This document shows, piece after piece, positions 9,575 through 21,900 of a stretch of DNA of 64,000 nt. Numbering within the stretch: position 1 is the first letter of the stretch; each line of letters starts with the position of its first letter. Origin of the DNA: Choristoneura fumiferana (taxonomy: Eukaryota > Arthropoda > Insecta > Lepidoptera > Tortricidae); assembly GCF_025370935.1 (NCBI RefSeq), contig NC_133472.1, positions 33,332,463-33,396,462 on the forward strand. Reading direction: 5' to 3'. Below the pieces are notes generated by a model. It did no database searches. It was not told where the DNA came from and worked only from the letters and a program-made list of their open reading frames with translations. The position numbers and the translations under genes were made by a program.

Positions 9575-10964
9575 GGCATATAATATCATAAGATTAAACT
9601 TAATTGGCTCTCATGTCACATTTATGTTTTGATGGGATAAATATTGCGTGCCGAAATTGTGTTATTGGTGGTTATTGGTAAGGATTTCTAACAAATAACG
9701 AATAATATACTCATTATGTTTATTAATTTCAGAGTTAAAACATTTAAAAGTACAAATCCAAGATGAAGAACGGAGGCGCGACTATTGGATAAATGTAATA
9801 AACAATTTGATTCGAGAATATAAAGATATAATAATTGATTTATACGACATACATTTATGTTTCAGTATTTATAAAAACTGATGACAGTTTCTATGCGTTT
9901 TATTAACGAATATTATGTACAGTCGCCATCAGATATTTCGGAGCGGCCAAGGTGATCAGAAATATCGAAACATCAAGTCTAAATACTCATAGCTGGCTGG
10001 CATATCGTTAATCCGTTAATCGTTAACTAACGAAGATGACATTTCGACTAAATGATTAACTTTTAAGTTAACTTTAATAGTAGATTGTTCAACAAGGGAC
10101 TAAAACAAGCCATAATGACACGAGATGTGGCATTATGGTTGTTTAGTCTCGCGTTAAACACTCTACTTTTCACCTTGAATGCGAGGAAAAAAAACAATGT
10201 TTTGTTAAAAATTACAATATTATTAACTTTTAAAAACGTACGCTCGACAGGACATCAGTTCAAAATTCTAATAGCAAAAAAAAAAAAGTTGCGCGGATTT
10301 TTCGTTTCTATTATTGCGTGATTGAGGAACAAACATTTAAACATCCAAACATCTTCACAAACTTTGACATTTATAATATTAGTAGGATAGTATACCCTGA
10401 ATCATAGCATAAATACAAGAATTTCTCGTTATTGTATATATTGTTCGAGGTGGCTGACCAGAAAAACTGCCGAGCTGAAGGCAGACAACTCTGTATAACG
10501 GGTGTGGCCTGTAACACAAGCAAATAATTAATACAGATCGTACTCGTCAAACTGAAAAACATTAGTTCATCGACTTTTAATTTTTTATAGCTTTTTTTCC
10601 ACTTTACAGTTTATTCGAAATGTAAAGCAAAATGCTTGATGTTTGAACCGTGACAGGCGACGTCAGTCGGGTTCTAGGATGGCGTACATTGATTGCAGTA
10701 TTAATTTGTATTAAAAAAAAAAGGAAAATCTAGACTCCATTATTTTTAAAAGTCGCTGAATTAATGTTGTTCAGTTTGCCGAGGACGACCTTTGTTTTAA
10801 TTATTTGCTCGTATTACAAGCCACACCCGGTATTCGTAAACGGCACGTCTAGGGCAATCGATCTGCATCAGTTTCATCGTGCCACCTGATGAGGTAGTTG
10901 GCCCCATTTTTGGGGCTCATAAAATACGGCTGACCTTGAGACCTGCCAGGGTTTGCCAATCAAC
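9575..10964. other. Unassigned stretch downstream of eIF4G
   Basis: No supported gene. At 9918 a TACAGTCGCCATCAGATATT word resembles one end of a TA-flanked MITE, but the other end is missing. An imperfect palindrome lies at 10098-10156. The rest is AT-rich with nothing recognised. Confidence 0.4.
10098..10156. repeat. Imperfect hairpin
   Basis: gggactaaaacaagccataatg pairs with cattatggttgtttagtctc across a short loop. Confidence 0.7.
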
Positions 10965-11275
10965 AACCGTGGTGGCCTAGTGGTTTGACCTATCGCCTCT
11001 TAAGCAGAGGGTCTTGGGCTCAAACCCCGGCTTGCACCTCTTGAGTTTTTCGAAATTCATGTGCGGAATTACATTTAAAATTTACCACGAGCTTTGCGGT
11101 GAAGGAAAACATCGTGAGGAAACCTGCACAAACCTGCGAAACAATTCAATGGTGCGTGTGAAGTTCCCAATCCGCACTGGTCCCGCTTGGGAACTACGGC
11201 CCAAGCCCTCTCATTCTGAGAGGAGGCCTGTGCCCAGCAGTGGGACGTACATAGGCTGGGATGATACGATGGCAA
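10965..11275 (+). mobile_element. tRNA-derived SINE, near full length
   Basis: The 5' head has an A-box-like TGGCCTAGTGG and a B-box-like GGGCTCAAACCCC, as expected for RNA polymerase III promoters. The body contains cggtgaaggaaaacatcgtg and the 3' end gcccagcagtgggacgtaca then a GATGATAC tail. Other copies: 29197-29523 (-), and 3' parts at 36450-36560 (+) and 45296-45402 (-). Confidence 0.8.
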
Positions 11276-11559
11276 CCAACTAAAATCCAGTGTTCCTAAG
11301 TAGTATCTATCACTGTATTGCAATTCTGACCTGCCACCTTATGAGGTGGGGTTTCGTGCAACGGGAGCTTAAGACTATAACCCTTATGAAGGGAGTAGTT
11401 CAGCAAGCAAGATAAATACGATGGCGGAACATTATTCACTATTTACATCTGTAATTGTACCTAGCCATACCACTCACGTATTTTTGAATAAAAAGAAAAC
11501 ATTCTTGGAACGAGCGAGTCATGAGAAAGGCAGAATAAAAGTATTATTTTCATAAAAAG

Positions 11560-11565
11560 TTTATT
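11560..11565 (-). terminator. Candidate poly(A) signal of eIF4G
   Basis: TTTATT on the plus strand is AATAAA on the minus strand, about 1.3 kb downstream of the eIF4G stop codon. No cDNA evidence is available here. Confidence 0.4.
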
Positions 11566-12882
11566 TACATAACATACATATTAACTGACAAGAGTAGCTA
11601 TAGTAATAAAAAATAAACTCAGTAGCGGAGTCGATAGGGAGTGAAGACGAGGGCACCGGGCGGCGCAGCGCCGCTTGACGCACAGTGGATTTTAGCAAAT
11701 CACGGCTAACTGAGCCACTATAATATAATTATAACTAAAGAATAAAATATCTAATAAAATAAAAGTTACAATTTATAAAGAAATGTACCAAGTGCAATCT
11801 TGAAATAGTTTTTCATTTCTTCAAAGAAAAGGTGTATAAATCATTTCCGAAATTCATTAGGCATGAAGATTACACATAACCAAATGAACAACGGCGAAAA
11901 GAAAAATCCAATATTTTTACATTTTAGAAATTACATTTTAATAATTAATTATGTCTATCAATGAAAACAAGGTGATATACATATTAAATATTAAAAAAAA
12001 TTAACATGTTGAACTCATAACATAGTCCAATTACTAGGATTTGGAGACAACCTTTAACATAATTTTAGGAGTCTCAATTATTTAATATTGATTATTGCTC
12101 TTAATTTTAAGGCCTTGTGGCCTTTATTTAGATGCTTCTTATGTAGATTCTGTTAAATATTTGTCGGATATTTTTCGGTCTCCCCGTAATATATGTTCCA
12201 TATAAAATATTTTAATCAGCTCTAATACTAGTTTCATAGAAAAAAATACATATTGTATTGCTTCTGGTTTTGATTCTTATGTTTCATTTTATTTGCAGTT
12301 ATATAAAACATCAATTACAAGGGAGAATTAGTACCTAAGTAGCAACATAAACAACTTTTAGATTGCTTTGCGATTTCAGGTATAAAATATTGTTGTGATT
12401 CTCTAGTAAGACATTCAACACAAAATATATAAACGTTTTGCTGGCAGACATCGCCATAATTTGTAAATCAATGTAGGACCCTATATTTATTTTCAATTAC
12501 AACCGTGAAAATAAGGTCCGTATCGAGAATGTATCTCGAATATCAACACAAGTCGAAACTAATTTAAGAGAATGTTGCAAATAATTTAAAAATTAATCCA
12601 TCCCAAGCGTAATAACTTTCAATAATGTTTAAAGAAGATATTTTAGAACCATTTTTAAATAACTATCGTTTTAAAAAATATCATACAACTTTTCTAGCAA
12701 CGTTAGTAAGCATTACATAATAATAATAATAATAATCTATTATTCTATGAATTCTGTGTATTTTGATTCTAGTATATAAAAATATAGAAGACGTTGTAAG
12801 CGGGTGGTTCGCGGGTGGGTCGCGCCGCCGGGGGCGCGGACGCCGGCGCGCCGGGCACGGGCGGCGCACGCGCGTGCCCGCG
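11566..12882 (-). other. Probable 3' UTR of eIF4G
   Basis: AT-rich, free of the repeat families that fill the introns, and placed directly after the stop codon. Its boundary is inferred from the AATAAA at 11560-11565. A GC-rich block lies at 12800-12880 just after the stop. Confidence 0.45.
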
Positions 12883-12962
12883 TCAGTCCTCGCTGCACGA
12901 GTCCTCGTTGTCTGCCTCCTTGATGTTCGTGAAGAACGACGTCAGCGCCTTCATCATCACCG
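12883..12962 (-). CDS. eIF4G: eIF4G exon 30 (last), W2 domain end
   Basis: Acceptor tgtattgcag at 12963-12972. Reads VMMKALTSFFTNIKEADNED then SCSED and TGA (12885-12883). The K-A-V-M-M-K-A-L-T-S-F-F run matches the last helix of eIF4G W2 domains, followed by the usual acidic end. Confidence 0.92.
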
Positions 12963-15900
12963 CTGCAATACAAACACAACATGACACATTTCGTATAATA
13001 TTCACTTATGTTATAAATCTCTCTATGATTATATTGTTTTTTCTAACATGATTCAAATGACAGATGCCAAACTGACGGAACTAGAGTCCCTTCAACTGTT
13101 ACGCAAACTATCGATACTTTTGCATGTACCTAGTGCTAAAAGTGGCAATAGCTAATTAAGGAGCAGCCATACCGCTCTGCTGCTTAAAAAACGGTGACGG
13201 TAAGGAACAGCAGTGACGCATCGTATGCGCATATTTTTTTTATTGGCATGCTTTCCACATTGCTGCTTAAAATACGCAAACGGTGCGGAATGGCAGTAAC
13301 GTGCCTTAAACTTCACGAGTTTTGTTCGGTAAAGTCCTTAAGTTTACGGCACGTCACAGCGATTCCGTGTTTTAAGTAGCGCTGTCATCGTTCATCCACC
13401 ATCACCTCTCATATTTCGTTTTCTAGAATTTTTTTACCGTACAACGGCAAAAACTACTAGACACTGGCAAAATTGTCCTCCGATGGACAGAGCCATATTT
13501 TTTTAAAGAAACAACAAGTAGCGCTGGGAGAGCATGCGATAAAAACGGCGCGCATACGATACGTCACTGCGATTCCGTACTGTCACCGTTTTTTAAGCAG
13601 CGGTGTGGCCGCTCCTTTATTTGTTAGTTTAAACGTTACGCTATCGAACTGAGTCTTATTTGAATTTTATAATATAATATACTAGCCTTAACCCGCGGCT
13701 TCGCCCGCATTAGAATTAGCTTAATGCCGTTTTAACTGAACTATTGTATATGCCCGTGCATTTTTTGAAATATACAACGACAACTGTTTACTGACACGGT
13801 TCTTGTTTGTATATTAGTGTACGTCATTTCTTTGTTATTAATTTACTACGAAACATACAATAATGTTCCTTTCTTTCATTTGTTAATAATTTAAAAAATC
13901 ACTATAGCAGAGTTATGTTAAGTATGAATCAGATGTTTTGATTATGTTAGTGAGTGAGTAAATCAACTTTATTTTTAATCGATGCAGATTATCGAAACTG
14001 CCGCATCACTTGCCCCCAAACTGAACGTTAGATAACGGGGTTTAGCCATTTGAATCATGTTAGAACAAACGGAGTATAACAATAGATGAGGACAGATTCA
14101 ACGATCTGCACTGCAGGTTATATTATAGTTTTAATTCCCATAGCCAGAAATATGAATATATACAAACCTTTGCCCTCTAGTTCCTTTTGCGATTCTTCCC
14201 AAGCAATGAAACCATCCACGGAAATTATGTACTGTTCATGTAAGCATTGGAAAATTTCTAACGTAATTCCTGAAACAAAAGATAACACATGATAACTATG
14301 ATAATTGATAAGTCTAAATAAGTCGATCTGATACAAATTTGGATTACTTAGGAATATGATTAATATTTGTTATTCGGGTGGTTATTAAATCTGATAAATA
14401 CCAGAAACAACTAGAATATATAGGTAGTCATTCACGATGACGCGTGTCGTAGTTCTTATTACAATGTCATTAATGGCTAATTTTGACAAAATCACGCGTC
14501 TTCGTGGATGGCACTAGGTATAAGTAAGTACTACAACTGGTTAGCTTTACCAACATCATTAGTGTTTACAGCTTATTCAATAACTCTTTAAGTGGAAAGG
14601 AAATCAACACATTAGTTTTATCGTCAATTATTGTGTGTGGACGATATGGTTAATAAATTAAGAGAAGCTCTCGCAGCTGCGCAGTAAAAACGTACCTTGC
14701 GGATGTTCTAAGTTGTGCATGAGCTGCTGTATTCCGAGCAGGCAGCTTGCCTCGCGCTGGTCGCGCAGCTCGCCGAAGTCGTTGATGAGGCCGGCGTACT
14801 TGCTCATGCGGTCCTGGTTAAAGCGCGGTGTGTCACGCGCCTCCGATACGAACAGCGCGTGCTCGCAGATGGCCTGGATCAGCGCCCGCATGAACCACTC
14901 CTCGTTCGCTGACTTGCCGAGGTTATCCTGCACAAATAGTACATTATTGCAGAGGCCGAAAGTAATTTGTGGACGAGTAGAAATCGATGATTGATATATT
15001 TTTTATATTCTATAGATCATTAGAAAACACAGATTACATTGAACAACTTTTGCTAAGGCAGCATCTCGAGAGATCTTGAATCTGCAGCAATCGCTCATCT
15101 AATTAATTAATAAGGTAGTTAACACCATTAAACAATAATTCTAAGATGCATCATTCTAATAAAAACATACTAATTATGTACCCTGAACACTGGTTTTCTT
15201 TTAATTAACTATGTTTTTTTTTGCAAAATTTAATTTTTACATGTAAGAGGGTATTGCGGTACCTCACTCTAACAGTTTAGCAGAGTTTATTGTTTTACGA
15301 GTTTATTGTCAAGGTTGATTTTTTGTGCCATCAACAGTTAACAATCCTAATCAATTAGTTGTCAGTGTTTCAAAGGCCGTAGCTGGATAAGGGAACAACA
15401 TCTGCCCTTCAGCTATTTTGACTTGATTTTTTTTAATATAGTTTACACACAACCAGTAACCGTAACATACAAAATATTAGAATAAATAAAACCGGCCAAG
15501 TGCGAGTCGGACTCGCGCACGAAGAGTTCCGTACCGTTATCTATACAAAATTAGACATAAGCAAAAAAACGCAAAAAAAAAAAGTTTGTTGTATGGGAGC
15601 CCCCCTTACATATGAATTTTATCACCCGACTCCCCGAAGTTGGGTTATGTTTTTCGAGCATATGTATGTATGTATGTCCATTTATTTAGTCCTCGATGCA
15701 GCCTAAAGGGCTAGACGTGTTTTAACATATGATATGAAGTGTCACTGTCGGAGTGGCATAGGCTATATAATATTTCAATATGGCGTCTGCGAAAAAAATA
15801 TGGCGGAGAAATGAAAAATTAGTAGATTGTACAAACAAGAGTAAAAAACGAGCCATTTTACCCGAGATGTTATTATTAAAACAGACAGACGTCTAAGAGT

Positions 15901-18900
15901 TGCCCTTACAACTTTTTTTTACTTTTTTTGCAAAAAGTTGTAGGTAATTAAGAGTAAATTAAGAGTATTTTTAAACGACTTCAAAAAAAGGAGGCGGTTA
16001 TCAATTCGATTGTATTTTCTATTTTTTTACGTTTGTTACCTCAGAACGCCGTCATTTATAAACCGATTTCAAAAAAATTTTTTCGTTCCTCTAGGAATGC
16101 TTTCAATTAGCTCCCATAAGCACCAAATCAGGATCTGATGATTGGATCCTAAGGAAATCAAGGGAAGTCTTCAAATATTGTAGGGACACCTATGGTAATT
16201 TCGATATAATTAGTAGTAACTTGTGCATTTGCTCTTGAAAATCATCATTTGGTGAAGTGGAACTGATGATGAAAACCACATTTGACCAAACGAGCTACTA
16301 CTCAATAACAAGTATCTCACGGGTTGAATTTCAATTACTTTAACATTTAACTTCATGGTAATGCATATATTGAAATAGAATGGGTGACGAAGCACCAGGA
16401 CTCCTCAATAATGAGCAAGGAGCGGAATTTCTCATAGCAAAAATCAAACTTCAAAGGAATTGAACATAAGTTTTATCGACTATGGATAAAAATTTCAGCA
16501 ATTAATTAAACAGAAAATAGTAGGTACTTTTAAAATAGCACTTTTTAAGTTAGTTACAATTCAAATATAAAGAGCTTGAGCTGCTTTAAATTAATTTTTG
16601 TCAAAAATGTCCGTAAAAGTTGACATTATTCTTTACATATCAGAAAAAGAAGTGCATAGTTTATTGTCAGCGAAAAATTAAAAAGTTAAAAAGATTGCAG
16701 GCGCGCTAGCTCGACAATAATAAATTAGCGCGCCTGCAATCAGTCAACTTTTTTTTAAAGTTTAAAAGGCCATGGAAATGTTGGCACAAGTCGTATACAG
16801 CCAAATCTAATGGGCGGTATCAGATATTTTGTTGGAACTTCTGACTTTTTTTATTGGGTCTGAAACAGCTTGTGGTGTTTTCGGTGGAAAAATACAGCTG
16901 CAGTTTATTTTTCATGAAAAAAGCCGGCAAAGCATAAGAAAAATAATTGGAATAAAATTAAATGTTATGATATATTTTGAGAAAAAGTTTAGTCTATTTC
17001 AGAATTATTCATCATTTTTGAGAAAAGCTTTATATTAGTCTCGGCTGGAATAGCAATTGCTGGCTTCGTCTTAGTTAAACGGACTCACAGGCTCGTCCGT
17101 TTAATACTCATACTCAGCCAGCAATTGGCTACTTCCAGGCCACGACAATAATCTACTATTACATTTAGGGCAGTATATCGTTGGAGAATCTTCATTGTAA
17201 ATAAGTAAGGGATGTTTTTTTATCCACTTGTCAATCGTTTTTCTTTTAGGATTGACCATTTTAATAACACGGGAATGACTTAGCAAAATTCAAGCGACAT
17301 AAAAGTCATAATATATGTGACGTTGACGCGATTTATTTTATTTTAATATGGAGATGCAACCCGCTTATCAAAGAGGTCAAATGTTACAGAATAATGTTAC
17401 AAGACGATAACAAGCGAGGAGTTGATTCGATAACATCGATAACTGGAATAGTCGATACAACTTATGTTCAATCCCTTTGATGTTTGATTTTTGCTATGAG
17501 AAATTCCGCTCCTTGATAATGAGCCTCTGCATCGGAAAAAGCAATTTTTTGTAAAAGGTGACGAGCAGTTGACATTAAACTATTGTATCTTCGATCTTTA
17601 TAACACGGAAAAGCGTAAAAAAAAATTATAACCAAAAATTGAACCAAGATTTAAGTGCTGTGAACCGATATCAAAACAAATTGTTAATTTAGAATTAACT
17701 ACCAGAGATTAATTATTTTTGAAATATTTTCGAGCCGCAATGTTATGCGTACAATCATTTGATACGAGAGAGAAGCGTTCTGTCACAGCTGTCACGTCAA
17801 CAAGTGCGACGTTTTCAATAAAAAAACAAAGTAGTATCACGTAGTGATACATTGCGTGCTAATTCATTTTGTAAGGAAAATAATAAGTCTTTTTTTTTAC
17901 TAAAACTTAATTAAACGTGATTATTAAGGCTTCACTAACTACCCTTAAAGTTTGAGTTAGTATTAAAAATACACGCTGTATAGGTCCACTCCTGCTGGCT
18001 CGTGCTGAGGCACCGACTTCAGAATAGCAGAAAAAAAAACAATTAAAAAGTTTGTTGGTACGTCATTTCGGACTAAAGAGGTTTCAAGTCAGCCAACGTT
18101 TCATTTACAACTTTAAAACTTAGCTATAACCCAATTTTACCCCATAAAAATTTGCCTACCTATCACGGGCCATAAGGGGATTACAAACTCCAGTCATTAA
18201 AAGCCCTCCGCCTCCGGCGTCTGGCTTCTAATAGACTCTCGTTAGTAATCCCCTTCTTACGCCCCTTGATGCACAATGTACTATAAAACGTCAAAACTAC
18301 CTTGGGGAGGAAAACTATACGTAAATCCCGCGGGGGCAATTGAGATCATTGTCTTTTAGTATAAAGGCATGGAATAACGTCATTGTCGAGCAAGTGTGAT
18401 GAAAAGTATATTTATTTGTATAACCCTTCTTATTTATTACATAGCACCTATTATATTGTTATAATATTTATTTTTACAAGCTTTTATACATATACCGAGT
18501 CAGTTGATAACTTTTATTTTTAAAAAGGTGACCCAGGGCAAAAGCAACTAAAAAAAGAATATAATAATGTTGCCGCCCTCTACCATGACTTATGTTATAT
18601 TATCACGAAATTAGTTATTAAAATGTTCCAAAAGCAACTTTTTCATTGCATTTACATATGTTTTAAGGGCTAGGGTATAAATAAAAACGGACTACCGGAT
18701 CTCCTGGCAACATTCAGAATCATAATTTGCAAGCTTTTCAGAGTTCAAAACTATTCACAGAATACGGTCCCCTAATTTTGCATACGCAACTTCCTTTGGC
18801 GCCTGCTCTAGGACAGACACGTCCATTGGCATTATTGTTTTATGACATGCAAACGATTATCAACTTTAGGGTGGTAGACCACATATTTGGCTGATGGTAC

Positions 18901-21900
18901 CTTTTATTTTTCATGCATTATTTTATTATAATACAGATAGCGCGCGGGTTGAATGCAGTCGGGGCGATGCAGCGGTGTATACTATAACGAACATCCCGGG
19001 GGTTTAAGTGGGTAAAAAACCCCACATAACCTTATCGCCTCCCCGTGATGACGTAAAGTGGGGGTGTTTTTTTTTCTCGACTAACCCTATATTGTGGGGT
19101 ATCGTTGGATAGGTATTTTAAAACCATTGGGGGGTTGCTAAGACAATTTTTCTATTCAGTGATCTGTTTGCGAAATATTCATCTTTAAAGTGTAAATTTA
19201 CATTGAAATAGAGCCCCCCCCCCCCTCTAAAATCTAAACTGTTGGGTGGAAAATTTTGAAAAAATCCAGAATGGTAGAAATCCTTAGAAAAATATCATTT
19301 GATTTTTTCGTAATGGCTACGGAACCCTATGCTGGGCGTGTACGACACGCTTTTGGCCGGGTTTTTTTATTTTATTTACGCTAACTTGCCAGTGGCGCGA
19401 TCACTTTTATAGTATTTTATGCAACTGTTGTATAAGTGAGGACTTAAAACGCGAGTTGGCGTAGGTAGCGATGTGGGCTGTAGGCGAATATCGCTATTAA
19501 AGACCCCAAGAGCGTTTTTAAGACCAAGTTATGCATGATTGTATACAATACTTTTTCTACGAATATTCTTTGTTTACAAAATATGAATACTATATTTTTG
19601 AACGATTATAAATTAGTAACTGAATAAAAATGTGCAATAATTTCAATGTAATGTCGGTAATACTGTATTTATTCAAAATCGAGGTTAGGACTCCCGAATT
19701 TAAAAAGTTAACTGTCACAGGAACTGTATTGTTATGAATTTCAAAGCAATTTAAAAGCATCCATATTATTATGTGCCTTTATTACCAATAGAATCAGACC
19801 TTTTCCCGGACTTATTATGTATATTTTTTTTATTCGACTGGATAGCAAACAAGCAAGTGGATCTCCTGCAACACCAGGGGGATTGCAGATGCGTTGCCAA
19901 CCTAGAGGCCTAAGATGGGATACCTCAAGTGCCAGTAATTTCACCGGCTGTCTTACTCTCCACGCCGAAACAGCAGTGCAAGCACTGCTGTTTCACGGCA
20001 GGATTAGCGAGCAAGATGGTGGCAGCAATCCGGGCGGACCTTGCACAAGGTCCTACCACCTGCAATATCATTGTGTTCGTGTTCGTGGACCTTTAATCCT
20101 ACTTCCTACTACTACTACTACTAAAAAAAGTTGGCTCTGCTTACCTGTACCCATCCTCGTATACATTCACAGTTTTCGTCCGAATTCATCAGCTGTAACA
20201 GTTTGCTTTGTGTATCAGCAGGCGACAATATTTTTTTCGTTTCTTCGCAAACTTTGGCTCCTTCTAGGAATTCAAATTTGTTATCTTCTAGCCATTTTTC
20301 AACCTGGAAGTCAAGAATTTATTATTGATTTTGGATGACCATACAAGTTTAGTGATTTTTGAATGTGAGTGAATTTGAAACTTGCCTGTTCCTCACTCAT
20401 CCAGTCGTTGAGTTTCAGCCCGGATTCCTGCCATTTGCTTTTAACAAAAGTAGGTCCCATACTCTCTTTCATATTTTTAATGATTGCTTTTAATAGCATA
20501 TGTCCATGATTTGCCCCAATTATGGCATCACAAAGTCCTAATACTTGCACGAACGTGACATGCTGAAATTTAAACACAATTCTACTATAATATTATAAAT
20601 GCAAAAGTTTGTGAGTGAGTATGTTTGTTACTTCTTCACGCTGAAACGGCTGGACGGATTTGGATGAAATTTGGCAATAAGTTAATTTATTTAACATAGG
20701 ATACTTTTTATACAGATATTCCCACGGGGTAGGGATAAAATCTCGAAATAACAACCGTTTGGCTTAGAGTCATGAAACTTTGGACAGCTGTTCTTAACAA
20801 AATGAAAATTTTGGGAATTCCCAAGGGAATTTTGTAAAATCCCGGAATTTCAATTATAACTACCAGATCGAGTAGTTTACGCGTGCGAAGCCGCGGGTAA
20901 ATTCTAGTATATATTTTTTTATAATGCTCGGGAACATGCTTGCGTACAGGCAGCGTAATGCATATACGCATGAGTAAGAGCAGCAAAAACGTATTATGAA
21001 ACTCGTAAAATACAAGAATTAACTATAGTGTACAATGAAAGTCATAAATAATAAACTAATACTCTGATTGGTTTTTTTTTGGAGTCTTTTTGTATTTTTT
21101 ATTTCAACTCCAAATTTTTTCGATAATACTCTGTACATAAAAATTATCGGTTGGTTGGTTACTAACTTTCCAGAGAAACAGACGTTTTTATAAGAAAATC
21201 AAACTGACAACAAAACGGCCAGCATTAAATTATCTGAATAGTATGCAACCTCTCAAAAACTGAAAGCTCATAATTTGCTTCGCAATAATGCGAAAAAGAC
21301 TTGTCTCTCTGCTTTGCAGGGTGCGGTGCGGGCCAGCCCCAACCCCATCATGAGCACTGTGGCGGCCAGGTACGACTCCCCTTTTATGAGGCACTATGAG
21401 GCTGTCATGACTGCTAGGCGGCAAATATTTTGATTTGTTTTGTATAACTTACTAACATAGTCAATAAGTATTTTATTATTTTAACGGTACTAACAAAGCT
21501 GGATCAATTATGTAATCTGATAAATAAATGAATTATTATTATTATTATTATTATGAATAGGTTAACATGATTCCACCACAGTCCTGTATCTCATCCTGAA
21601 CAATTTAGTAACTATCGATCCAATAAAGACAATATTTCAGCAAATCTCCGTCTTAGCCGAACCGTGGTGCATCCCACGTGTTTATAAAAGTTTGTCAATC
21701 ATTCGTAAGCGTCAGGACCCCTGGACCAATGGAGATATTTGATGTTTAGAAAATACCAAAATTTACTACCTATTTACTACTATTTAATACCTAACTTAAA
21801 ATAATTAGTACCTCGATAGACAATAAAAAAACGAGTATGAAAGACCACTTTTTTTTTACACAGTTCGAGGCAACACAACTAATTTATCTCTTAGTAAGTA

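Larger units (their letters stand above)
16416..17515. mobile_element. 1.1 kb hAT-like non-autonomous element with 8-bp target duplication
   Basis: Terminal inverted repeats of about 65 bp begin CAAGGAGCGGAATTTCTCAT on both strands and continue to a TCGAC-TA word. The flanking direct repeat is ATAATGAG (16408-16415 and 17516-17523). An 8-bp duplication is typical of hAT elements. The interior holds a minus-strand zinc-finger-like ORF (17101-17286) and a strong hairpin. The second copy of repeat B at 40880-41375 shows the empty site. Confidence 0.85.
15970..17585 (+). repeat. Dispersed repeat B, split by a hAT-like insertion
   Basis: gacttcaaaaaaaggaggcg, ttacctcagaacgccgtcat, atcatcatttggtgaagtgg and ctctgcatcggaaaaagcaa match, in order, the reverse complement of 40880-41375. 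The copy here is interrupted at 16416-17515. Confidence 0.75.

Noticed and set aside
10975..11040. tRNA gene on the plus strand
   Set aside because: Head of a SINE that recurs at 29460-29523; no complete cloverleaf.
19817..20338. 173-codon plus-strand ORF
   Set aside because: Runs through a SINE-like repeat and then antisense through eIF4G exon 27.
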